NCBI RefSeq assembly: GCF_015832195.1 | Contig: NC_052018.1 | Span: 31,586,115-31,650,114, forward strand | Direction of reading: 5' to 3' | Length of the DNA stretch: 64,000 nt | Source of the DNA: Motacilla alba alba | Taxonomy: Eukaryota > Chordata > Aves > Passeriformes > Motacillidae | Shown: positions 12,101 through 24,100 of the stretch, piece after piece | Layout: the number at the start of each line of letters is the position of its first letter | Position numbering within the stretch: the first letter of the stretch is position 1 | The notes under the pieces: generated by a model | Told to the model about the DNA's origin: nothing | Databases searched by the model: none | Seen by the model: only the letters and a program-made list of their open reading frames with translations | Translations under genes and position numbers: made by a program

Positions 12101-15100
12101 ACACAGGCCTCAGTGCTGCCATGGGGAGCACACAGACTACAGACTGACTCAGTTGCCCACACTGAGGCATCTCGTGCCATGTGAGGCGTCCCATCAGCTG
12201 CCACTGCAGAAGGGTACGGGTCAGTTATCCCTCCCAGCCCCACACACGTGTCTCAGCTGCCACAGGCACACAGCCAGCACCACAACACCTCTGCACAGGC
12301 AGGTGAGCTGCCCCCTGCCCCTCCAGGAGCTCCAGCAGCAGCTTAGAGCAGACATGGGACACCTACACAGAGCTACATTTAGCCGATCTCAAGCTAAGTG
12401 CTGTCCAATTGCAAGCGGCCTTACAGCTGCACAAACACTTGTCCCCTTTGCTCTGGCACCCAGCAGCTTCTCAGCTGGGCCCTCCTGCCGTGGTCACAGG
12501 ACGCCCTGCATGGTTGGTGCTGTGCCACCGTGCTGGCTCTGCTGCAGCCGGGATTCCCTCTGCTCCCTGCAGATTTGCGTGGCAGTGGAGTCACTGTGTA
12601 CCCTGGCAGCATAAACAGCTGGCACTCAATGCCAGGCTTGTAGGAGGTGGGGAGCACAGGGATTAAGTGATTATAGGACTGACACTCATCGTGGTAGCCA
12701 AAGAAGATCCACATTCACAAGTAATCCTATAACCAAAGGTAAGGCCTAAATCAAACAGGATGCAGGCGCCACTGTTTTGGGGCTTTTACCAAAGAATACT
12801 TGGGTTTATTCTGCGGGATTTTTTCTGCAAACTATATGAACTGCCCTGTTCTTACTCTATTTGACACCACTCTATCTGACACCACTTCACCTTTTTCTGT
12901 TGCTGTCCTGGGAACAGAAATTTGGGCCAATGTGCTAAGGGAAGACTAAAAAGCAGGCTCATTTTCCATAGGTCTCCATATCCTCTGGTCTCTGTGGTCC
13001 ATTTGCAATTTAAAAAATCATATCTTAGATCTGCTAGGATAGTCCAAGTATTTTCCTGGGAGTGAGTTTGACTCTAATCAAGCTGAGGAGGACTAAAAAC
13101 CATTTTTTCTGTTTCTATGGAAACTATCCAAATCCATAGGCTGCCATAAAAAAGGCATTAATACATTGTACAAAGCATCTTGTGTGAGGAGAGTTAAGAC
13201 AAAAATTAAAACCAGTGAGCTAAGAAAGCAGCTTTGTATCAGTTCATCTTGTTCACTTTTTATTAACTTAAACCTCAAAATTGTATCTGTTGGTTTCGTC
13301 TAGGGTTACTGAGTAAATGATCACAGTTGGGTTTTCTGACTAGGGACAGTGAAGTGTGTTTGTAAAGTTGTCATTTGCAAAACAGATGGTGAATGCACTT
13401 TTTTTTCTTTCCAAGAGGCTGGGGAGGAAAAGACACATTTGAGCTTGTTCGAAGTTGCCTGCTCAGCTGACTAGGGACATTAAAAAACAAAGGGAAGCAT
13501 AAGATAAAGTAAATCTTATGGTTGAACTATTTTCCTTACATTCCAAATCAGGGAGGATAAAGTGAAGAAAGAAGACTGTTTTTTAGCCAGAAAAAAAAAA
13601 AAAAAGTTTTGTCTGCCATGGTTCACTGCATCATCACAGTAGAGACACACATGTAGTTAAAAGAAAATGTAAAAAAAGTTTTCCAGGCTTCTGAGAGACA
13701 AAGGAGTTTGTAAATTAATTCAAGACTTCAAAAAATGAGCAGTTGCCTTTAATATGTAAGGAAACACTGTATAATAAAGCATCTACAATACTTTATATAG
13801 GTGGGAAGAGAGAGGGAGTGCATGTGCAATCCCAAACAGATCTGTGTGATGAATGCAAGCTTTCTTAATTCAGAAGCCTTAAATGGGAATGGCAGCTTCT
13901 CTCCAGAAGTGTGAAAGTGTATCTTAAATACACTTCGACATTTCGGCTTGGGAAGAGATGGCTGACAAGGCGTGTTGTAGGGCTCTGCTGACTCCCGAGC
14001 AGCACGGACAAATGAGTAGGGGATGATTATTCAGTATTTGTCAAGATACAAGAAAAAGGCTGTAACCAATGAAGGTATTGCATAAAAGGTATCAAACAAA
14101 AAAGCTTTTCCCAAAGCCCACAGCTGAATTCACTGCCCCCTGATGTTGTGGAAACAACAGTGTAAATGAGTTCAAAAAGCAATTAAAAGAATAAATAGAA
14201 GAAAACGCTGCCATGGTCTATTAAAGACAAAGATGTGGCTACAGGCTCTGGTTCAGAGAGAAATACCCACCTATTGACTAAAAACTGGGAACAGACACTA
14301 AGGGAAACATTACTGTGTGTTTACCCACTCAAAATAATCTTCCCCTAAGCATCTGTTGCAGACTCTGTCTAGCTAAGTAAGTTTTTGGACTAATACAGTA
14401 CCGCTGGTTTTCTGTGTTGGTTAAATTCTTTCCCAGGGTATTTCCAACTCAAGCAATAAAAACTTATGTCCAGTAATAAACTGGGGAAGGACTATCAATA
14501 AATACTGCCCACTATGGTTAAAGACAGAGGTGAGAAGTCTTTCACTATGAAAAAGAAGCTGGGGTACCACCACAGAAGCCCAAAGAGAAAGCAAAAACAA
14601 TATGTTACAGGAAGCTCTATTGTAATACAGCACTTGCAGAAGTTCAGAGGAACAGAAAGAGCTCTACTATTCACTGGCAAAAGAGGCTTGCAGCTATAAG
14701 CAGTGATAACATGTCTGCTTATTTATTCCTTTGGAACTCAGTATTATAGCAGATATTAACTGAATTATATGGGGATCACGAGATTATATCAAAGAAATGC
14801 CAGCCTGCATAATTAGAGTCTGAAGAGTTGCTAGTTGAGCCAAAAAAAAACATGAGGTGTATTTTGAAAATTCAGATATTGCACCGATCAAAAATAAAAA
14901 TACAGCTTCCTGCTCTGTCATGTCCATTGTTCTTTGTCCCTCTATCTCTCACTCATAATTTTGCTGGGTTGCCATTATTAAAATAACTTTGAAGGGACTT
15001 CCTCTGGAAGTTAAATGCTTTCGGAGATAATACCAAAAGTGTACCAGCATCCAACACTGGTACAAAAATACATGAATTGGGCAAATTCTGATTATATAAT

Positions 15101-18100
15101 TAAGCTTGAGCCTGGAAGAAATGTAGGGAAGACAAGAGTTTCTCTTCACCCCTTCTGTTTTCCCTGCTGGTGTCTCCAACCTGAGCTATGGTTGGTCCTT
15201 CTCCCTGCCATGAAGACCACACCATGAGATCACACTGCTTACCACTGATTGTGTTCCTCGTGTGGAAGATGTTGTAACAGGCGTGATGGTGATAGTACTT
15301 GTCACCTTGCTGGCTGCAGGTCGTGGGGACAGGTTGTTCCGAGGGGACCGAAGGACGGTACCAGTTACCACCTCTTTCTCTGCCGCGATGTTCACCGGTC
15401 GGACTGTTATCACAGGGCTCGCACCGTCAGGCACGGCACTGGGAGAACGTTTGAACTGGGAGCCCAAGTGGATGTGGATTTTGTTGTCTTCTGTTGTAAT
15501 AATGTTGGCATTGGCATTGTACTTGCGGATTGGAGTCGGGACGGTTTGCTTTTCTGGCGTGACTTTGAAGACAGCCCTGCCCATGGTCATGTCTTGTGAC
15601 TGCGGAGAGACAGAGATTTCTGCCGGCGCTGCAGATGTCGATACTGTCATGATCTGAATTGGCGATGCAGGTCTGTCAGTGAAGGGTGCTCTCCCTCCCT
15701 CTGGGGACTTTTCCCTGGAGAATGTTGTTATAGTGACTGGAGACATGGAACGATCTGGGCCCATGGGACTTTCACTGCCTTTTCCTTTTTGTGGCATAAC
15801 ATTTGGAGAGGGAATGATGGTTATTCGTGGCTTCTGATTTCCCAAAGTAGGAATGACAGTGGTACTTGAAAAAAATTCCTCTGCGGATGGACTGGTTATC
15901 TCCAAAGTTGCTGTACTGTTCTCATGGTCTGGTGTCACCCGAATATGAAGAGGTTGACCCTGCTTTGGTGAAAGGACAACCTCCCCGGGATGTGCTGGAC
16001 TACTGTGGGTTCGGGCTCCTTTATCAGGAGTTGTCTGAGCCCCAGTTTCCCTCTTTTTCATCCATGGTATCCAGGATTTCCTCATAGCAAGCTCATTTGC
16101 TGCTGGAGGATATCTCTCAAGCACTGAAGAACGCTCCATGGGTTTTTTCAGACCTACCTGTCGCAGATTGCTCATTATATGATTCTCCTCCTGGAAGGAT
16201 TTCCTTATAAACACTGCTGGAGTTTCTTCTTCTGCTGCTTCATTGCTTAGAGCATCTGTCTGCACACCGGTGGATGTCACGGGAGCATCAACCATTCTTC
16301 TCCCGTTCATGCTGGGCCTCAGGGCACGGCTGTAACGCTTAGAAAGCTCCAGCTCTCTTGTCAGGTTCAAAACTTCCTGCCCCATGCTCTTGTTTTTGTT
16401 TTCCTCTTCCATAAACCTTTGCTGTAGAACTGAATAATCGACTTGGAGCTGAGAAAGCTGGTCTTCTTTGTTCATGAGCTCATGGATTTTTTCCTTAAGT
16501 GCTTGAACTTCTGCTTTCAAATCTCTGCTTTTGGCCTCTTCCAGACGAAATCTGTGCCTCAGCTCTGCCTCCTGGCTCACCACTTCACCTTTTTCTATTG
16601 CTTTTGTTTTGGCAATCTGGAGTTTCATCTCTTCCAATTGTTGAGAAAGAAAATTAGCTTTATCCTGCTCAGTCCTAAATTTCTGCTCTAGCTGATCATA
16701 CTCATCTTCAGTCTTCATCAAATCTCCTTCAACCACTTCCAGTTGTTTGAGACGTTTTTTCAATCTTTCAATTTCAATGGTAAGTTCCTTAATCTTGTTG
16801 TCCTCATGACAACCATGCTCTGCTCCTTTCCTAGTTCGACCTCTTGTAATTTCTCTTTCTACTTCCTCCATACCATCAATTCTTTTCTTTAACAGGTCAA
16901 CTCTACAGCTCAAGTCAGATGATTTTTCTTCTTCACTTCTCAGTTTGCCAATTAACTCATCCCTTTCCTTTGTCAAGCTAGATACTTTTTCCTCCATTTC
17001 AGATTTCAGTTTCAAAAATTTCTTACTTTCTTCTATTAATTTCTCTGTTACATCCATAACTTTCCCTTGTTCAACTTTAAAATTCTTGTTTAGGCCCTCA
17101 ACCTTTTTTTCCTCCTGTTTTATTTTTTCCATCATATTTTTTCGCTCATCAACCAACATTACAGTAAACGACTTCAGCTTTGTAAGGTCATCTTTTAAGC
17201 TTATTTCAGCCTTTTCCAACTTGCTTTCAGATGTCTCAAGGTCTTTCACTCGAGTCTTCACCACTTCCAACTCATTTATCAAATCCTTAGTCAAATTTTT
17301 TTCTTTCTCCAAGTTTAAGTGCAGCTGAGTGCATTCTGATTTACTTTTACTGAAAGCCTCTTCCAGCTTCTCTAATTCTGACATTCTTTTCTGCAGTTTT
17401 TCCACTTCAAGTTTCAACTCTTTGCTATGATGCTCTTCCTCTTGCAGCTTATTTTTCAGCTCTTTGCACTGGGATTCGGTTTTTGTGATCTCTTCATCTT
17501 TCCCCTCCATTTCAAGTACACGCTTGCGGAGGTTTTCCACTTCTGCCATTAAGCTAGAGTTCCCACATTCCCCTTTCGCTATTTTATCTCTTAATTCTTG
17601 AAGTTCCTCCTCAGTTTTTTGAAGATTTTTGTTAGTTTCTTCTAGCTCCTCTATTCTGCGAGTCAGCCCCACCAGCTTGAGCCTTAGTTGTCTGTTATGT
17701 GACTCTTGATTAGCCAGTTTAGCAGTCATCTCTTCATGTTCTTGACAAAATGATGATGTTTTGTGTTCAAGTTCTGCCTCTAATTTCATCAGTTTTTGTC
17801 CATCTTCTTTTGTTTTTGCACTAATAATTTTAAGCTTTTCTTCTTCTTCCTTTAGTTTTTGGGTTAAGTCCTGTATTTTCTGGCTTTGTTGACCAAGTTG
17901 TTCAATATGCATTTGTCTTTCATCCACCAGCATGAGTGCAAATGATTTGAGCTTGACTAGTTCTTCTCTTAGTTTATTGATTCTCTTTGTATGCTCCTTC
18001 TCCTTCCTGGCTTGATAGATCTTCTCTTGCTCAAGAAGTTTCTTCAACCTGAAACAAGTTAAAAGAGATGTGTTAGACTAAAATATATATGTGTGTGTGT

Positions 18101-21100
18101 GTATCTCTCTTTATTTTAGCTTCTTTTTTTATTAATTAATAATTAATTTATTAGTTTTATTTCATCTTCAAGAAATAACTACCTACTACAGTTGTGCTCC
18201 CAAACCAAGTATTTTGAATTACAACAGTTAAATGAAAAATACATAAAATCATCTAGAAATCTGAAACACACTAATATTTCATACATGTACTGATAACGTA
18301 TACATCAGGTTTTAATTTTCTTACATTTATTTCTCTGTTAGGATGATGTTGGTAAAAAAATATATAATATCCCAACAGGATAGGTATTATCTACTCACAA
18401 ATCCATTTATACCAAGTTTGTTTTACAAGGTGAATTCCTCTTTATGTCTTGCACACAGAAAAATGTGTAAAATAAGGTAAAATATTTAAGCTAATTGTCA
18501 TACGCAGCCACACATAAACAGACCAATCCTGGTTACAGACAAACCAGCAGGACAGAAGATTACAGTAACACACAACTGATAACCATCTGGGCATCACAGG
18601 CTTATGAAATTAGCAGGAAGATAAATTTTCCAACACAGTGACTATTATGCTAAAAGGTTTCTTCTTCCACATTTCATTTAGTAGATGTTGTGAACCACAA
18701 GGATCAGACTAGTCAAACCTTTGGCTATAGCTGACCTCATCTGGAAAATGCTCTTCTCTGTATGGCCTCGAAAGCTGTGTTTTCAGACAATATAAAAGCT
18801 TGCCATACATCCAAATTAGGTGTCTCCTCAGAAATATAATAAAGGCACACATTACCCAGCCTTAGCCATGCAACATGGAGTAATATAACTATTTTATACC
18901 TGTGCTTTATATTCAGGATCTGTTAACACCAACATAGGAAGTTCCTGCACATGTTCTAAGCACTGATTTATGAGGCTGGTGATCCTCAACTGAAAGGGGT
19001 ACAGATAACACAGGGATGTATCCTGACCAATCTAAGAGCCTTCTTGTAAAAGCAGCAGTCTGACTTAGAAAGACACAGGTATGCACACTGAAGTTACTGG
19101 GAAATAATATTTTTTCCAAACCGCTGTCACAGCACCTACAGTTCCCACATCGTCTATCAAGACATGAGATAATTCAAATCTACTTGGTTTGCTTACCCTA
19201 AGTCTGAAGCTTCTCAGCTTCCTTTTTATAACTGAGATGCATATCCAGGTGGTAACAGCAGAGCAATCCATGCCTGGTAATTAACTTTCAGTAACTGGAA
19301 CACCAATATCTTAGCAAAGATCAACTTTTACCAATATTCTTATCTTACTGGATAAGAATAGGATTGCAGATGACAGCAGGTGGAGCACAGATATCCATTC
19401 CTCTCTGCTACTCCAGCAATGAAGTGGTGCCAAGGGCCCCGGGGCACAATGTCATACACAAGGGATGTCTCCCAGAGCCCTCGCCTGAACTCTACACTCC
19501 TAGCAAGAGCCAGATTGACTCGGTACTCAGCAACTGTTAATGTTTCACTCCTTGTTCCTGGGGGACCAGAATCAAAAGGAACTGGAAAGAAAAGCCTGCA
19601 CATGTTCTAAGAAAAGAGAAGGAAGTCAGAAAGCAGAACACAGGATGCAGTAGGTAGGGAAGGAGAAGGCTGAAGAATGCATTTGAAAACAAGACTCGAA
19701 TAGGATGTGGGAGTAAGAGAATAGTAGGAACCAGCGGTAGAGAGAAAAACAAACAAACATTGCAGCCAACCTTGCTGGGTCACAGATTATTCTCAAAAGA
19801 AAAGTCTCTTTAGTTGTGGCAGCTCTTTGGAAAGGACTGAAAAGGCGTGCTGGTGGATGCCTCATTATTGGTCAAGTTAGAATGTCAAAAGGTAAAAAAA
19901 GACCCACTGTCACTCACAAAGCATGCACTTTTCACACTGAAGAAGGAACTTTATTAGCATGCAATATATTCCCTGGCTGCTCTGTCACAGTGCTTCATGC
20001 AAATGTTTCAGCCAAGAACTCTTCCTCATCTCCCCCAGGCTACATTCTTAAAGGAATAGTATGTACCCTTCCACAAAAAAAAAAAACAAACCTGTTTGCC
20101 GTGACAGAACAGTGTAGTCGAACCTGGTGGTGCTCTAAATGACACATCTTCCAAAGTTACCATCATAGGAGAAATGTTTCCAGCCTCCCCTGTCCCACAG
20201 AAAAATTTTAAGTTGACCCCAATAAATTAAAAAACCCCAGAAAGCCACTTAAAAAAAAAAAAAAAAAAAAACAACAACTTGACACCCAAATGCCTAGAGA
20301 TGCTTAGAAAATTGTCTTTGATTTGCAATTCCTAGGCCTGCACATGTGATTTTCACCCAGCAATTGCTCCAGGCAGTACACGCCAGCCAGGCAGCTTAGC
20401 AGAGTGCAAAATAATGCACTGACCATCCATGGGCCCACGTGATTACCTGAGAGTCTACTGGGGAATACTGCCGAGAAAGCCACTGAAAAAAAAATGCAAA
20501 TACCTGGTAAACTAAGACAAGAAAATGCCAGTCATGAGGCTGAGCAAGAGAAGAAAGCATGTTAGCCCTGTCACTGCCTAGCAGGAGTGCTAGCCGTGGG
20601 GAATAGCCAACTTGGCCCCTCTGGGAAAATAAAGCAACATTCAGCACTTCATTCTGCCTCAGCTTTAGCACAGGGAAACTACATGTCTTAAATATGACAA
20701 GCCAGCTTTCAGAGAAGGTACTTAACAATACCTCTGTTTTTCATGTCTATGGGAACTGTTTCTAAAATCTGGTTCTGTGGGGAGGAGTTGGAAGGCAGCG
20801 CACAAATATATGTGTTAATTGCCAAAGTAATTTAAAAATCTACACCTTTTCAGTGTTACTTCAAGAGACTAAAATAAAGCTGAGTTTAAGCTTGCTCCTG
20901 CTTTTCCATTTTTGTACAACTTTCATACCTCAGTGGTTAAACTGGAATTTCAGCAGGACTGCAAGGTGAGGTCGTCCCCTCTTGACCCTCACAGCACATT
21001 TGCTGCTATCAGGCTTCTCATCTGACTGCTGCTGCTAATGTTTGCTAAGCAACACCGATCTACCTGGGCTCCTCTGCAACACTAAAAGCCCTTCAGACTC

Positions 21101-24100
21101 CCAGCACCTGGTCTTCAATGTGTGAGCCAGAGCAACTGCATGCTGGATTGTCAAGAGGCTGAAAGCACCTGCATTCAGGATCAAAATCAAAACAAATAAA
21201 ACCTTTAATCGTGAAACATGAGATACAGCCAAAACACTGACAATCCAACAATTTGATACCTCTCAACCCAGCCCCCACCTGTGGTGTCTTGGTTTGTGTT
21301 TTTTTAGAAACAGAAATGAGAAATGTTTGGATACAACTGGATAACCTGCATTCATCACTAAGAGTCTCAGGGGTTTGGCTGAATATCCCCAGAATGAATC
21401 ACATGCAGATGTGATCCAGTTCCCTGCCCAGAGAGGGACCGTACTGCCTGCCCTCCTGTGGACAGCACTGCCACAGTCTGTGTGGCACCTCTTTTCCCAC
21501 GAGCTACCACAAGCACCATGGCAAAGCACGCAGCCCGAGTCGGTCCCTGAATACACAGTCATTGCTGCCATGGGGGTCCTGGTGGTCTCTCCCTCCCCTT
21601 ACTATCTGTCCTCCCCACAGTATTTGAGGAACAGGTCCAGTACTCAAGACAGGCACATTACCCCTTGCAGTACTGTATAAAAAAGCAGCAAACCCTCGGG
21701 TATGATAACTGTGTGCAACTGCTAACTGCCTCAGTTAAGAACAAACACCCCAGGATGCTGCTGCTCCGATTATGTTCTATAAAGAAAGATGCCTGACTGG
21801 CATGGTGCAGGACGCTGGAGTACAGAAGCCACTGCTGCAAGCTGCCATGGTCCTGCTGCACAGGGAGCTGCCTCTCCTGGATCCCCACCAGCCTTAGCTG
21901 TTCACAGCCACACCAGGCAGTGCTGGGGCAGCAGGAGAGCTCTGTTGGCAGCCGTGCTGGGGAGGAAGGAGCCTGAAAACTTTCAGCAATCAATCTCAGT
22001 TGCAGACAAAACAGACATCGGACTGGAGGAAGAGCAACTATGGAATTATTTTTAACAACTTTCATGAATGGTGTGCTGGAAGTAGCTAGCAAGGAGGAAT
22101 GTAGAGAGGATGGGCAATACCCAGGCTCTCCCTCTCCTCCTGCCTTTAGGTTTGGAGCTGAAGTGTTTCACTGCACAGTCTTTCTGCTTCCCCTTCCCTC
22201 CTCCAAGCTATGAATCGATCAACAGAAGTGCCTCCAGTGATGTTGCTTCATTTCTTTAGTCATGGCTCCTCTCAAAAAAAATCTACTTCCAAGTGTTTAA
22301 AACAGAGCATGCAAAAGCAAATAGCCCCCTAGGCATTTACTGAAAATCATACCAGGGGTGTATCTGCATTTCTGTTTGTACTTCCATCAAGATGAGAAAA
22401 CATCACAGGTACTCATACAGCCTTTTCCACTTCTAGCATAGAAATGGGCACTCACCTACACAAGGAAACCCTGGGAAAGCAGGGCAAGCCAGATGATGCT
22501 CTGAAAGGCCATAAGCTGCTCCCATGGTTTGCATACACATCAACATTTCAGCACCATAGTTCAGCTGTGTTGGCTTGTTTCAGCCCCCTGCTCTGCAAAC
22601 AAACAAAGCCAAGCTTCCCAAAGTGTCTCCCAGTGTTTAATTAAGCACTCAAAGGAGGGGTTAATGTGGAGGGCAATCTGGAGAAGTGGAGAGCTATTTC
22701 TCCTGCTATCAAAACTGGCAGCAGGAGGAACAGCAGTTAGAAGAAAGAGGATGGAAAGGAGGCAAGCAGATAAGGTCTCTAGGGGACCTTATTAATTGAG
22801 TTCATACACAGCCTGGAGACCCACAGAGTTTCTCACTGCTGCTCTAGCACAAAGCCATGTGACTTCCCACTCCTGCAGTACCTTACTTTGTCATTTACAT
22901 TCCAAAAAGTCTGTTGCTATGGGGTGGAATGACTTCTATCCCATTTCACGGATGGCCTGTAAGTGGGGGTTAAGGCAAATACATTAATGAGGACTTGGTC
23001 ACTCTAAGGATCAGGTGACTGAGGGCTGATGAAGGCTGCTTCCTCCTGAGAGGCCAACAGCATTTCTGCGCCACTCACACAGCAATCCCAAGGGAATTTC
23101 CACTGGGAAAGCAAATGTCTTTGCAAACTCATCTTTCCTCTTCAAACCCAAAGTTTGCTACTGTACGTGCAGAGTTAGAGAGACTGGACAACTTCCTACT
23201 GGTAGCTAGAAAGCTGCTGCCCATTAAGTGATGCTAGAGTCTGTAATCCCAGGACAATGAAAACCAGCAAGAGGTGGCTTAACTCAATAAAGGAGTTCCC
23301 TTTTTTTTTTTTTCCCTCTGTTTAATGTACAACAGCTGATTTTGAAGATTATTTCTACAGCCACTGGGAAATCCTCCACATGTCAGGACTACTTCCCAGG
23401 GCTTCCGTGTTTGGAGCCAGGCTGAGATACCCAGAAGGCTGAATTTTGCTAGTTCTGAGTACTTACAACTTGAGTGAAGTCAAAGAGAGCCAAAAGATGG
23501 TCAGACTCTCCAGGAAACAAAACAATCGAGCCTAAGACTTAAATTAGGCGATTAGCTCACACTTTCGAATCATCAGCTTCACTACTTCCCATATATCCAT
23601 CTCAACTGGGAGAAGAAAAATGTAAACGAGATCAGATCCCATGGCAAGAAAAAGAATAAAGCACATCTGTGTTACTTTCTCCTTACTATCCATTACATTT
23701 TAAAGGTAAGGAATGAGAAAAATGTTTGAATGACCTGACTACAGAGCTTTCCAACTTCTTGTTCAGTTTGTCACAGGGTCAACTCTGAAAACAAACACAA
23801 GCTGGTTTAAAAAAGTTCTAGTAAACCTAAAGACAATTTTTTGTGGCTACCTAATATACAAACTCAAAATGTAAAAAAGTGCATGTTCTTCATTGCTGAA
23901 TTAACTTTTGGAAAGTGATTATATCAAACTATATGATAAGCAAATTAATATTCTTGCTGCTTCTAAACTACATGATAGTTTCCAAAATATACTGAAAGTA
24001 AAGGAAATGTTTTCTTCCTTAGGAGGACACATTGCTTGTAATCTACAACAGTTTACCTTCTGTTTCTAACCCTGACTTTGTAAAAATTAACATCCAGTTT

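Larger units (their letters stand above)
9150..15242 (-). other. FILIP1: FILIP1 intron between coding exons 4 and 5
   Basis: This 6.1 kb intron opens with GTAAGC and ends TTTCACAG. It holds a poly(A) tract broken once by C (9953-9983), an A run near 13588-13604, a short tandem duplication at 12855-12888 and a relatively G+C-rich block (about 11050-12650) in which long frames open on both strands. None of those frames resembles a known protein. Confidence 0.85.

Noticed and set aside
11026..12714. Long frames on both strands (188 codons minus, 166 and 153 codons plus) in a G+C-richer block
   Set aside because: They overlap each other, are Cys/His/Ser/Pro-rich as expected from composition, resemble no known family and lack matching splice structure.
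13913..13934. Short palindrome AAGTGTAT...ATACACTT
   Set aside because: An eight-base stem with a five-base loop is expected by chance many times in 64 kb.
15249..17328. Plus-strand frames of 116, 131 and 127 codons over FILIP1 exon 4
   Set aside because: They are antisense shadows of strongly constrained FILIP1 coding sequence; the Ser/Phe richness mirrors the Lys/Glu-rich rod.
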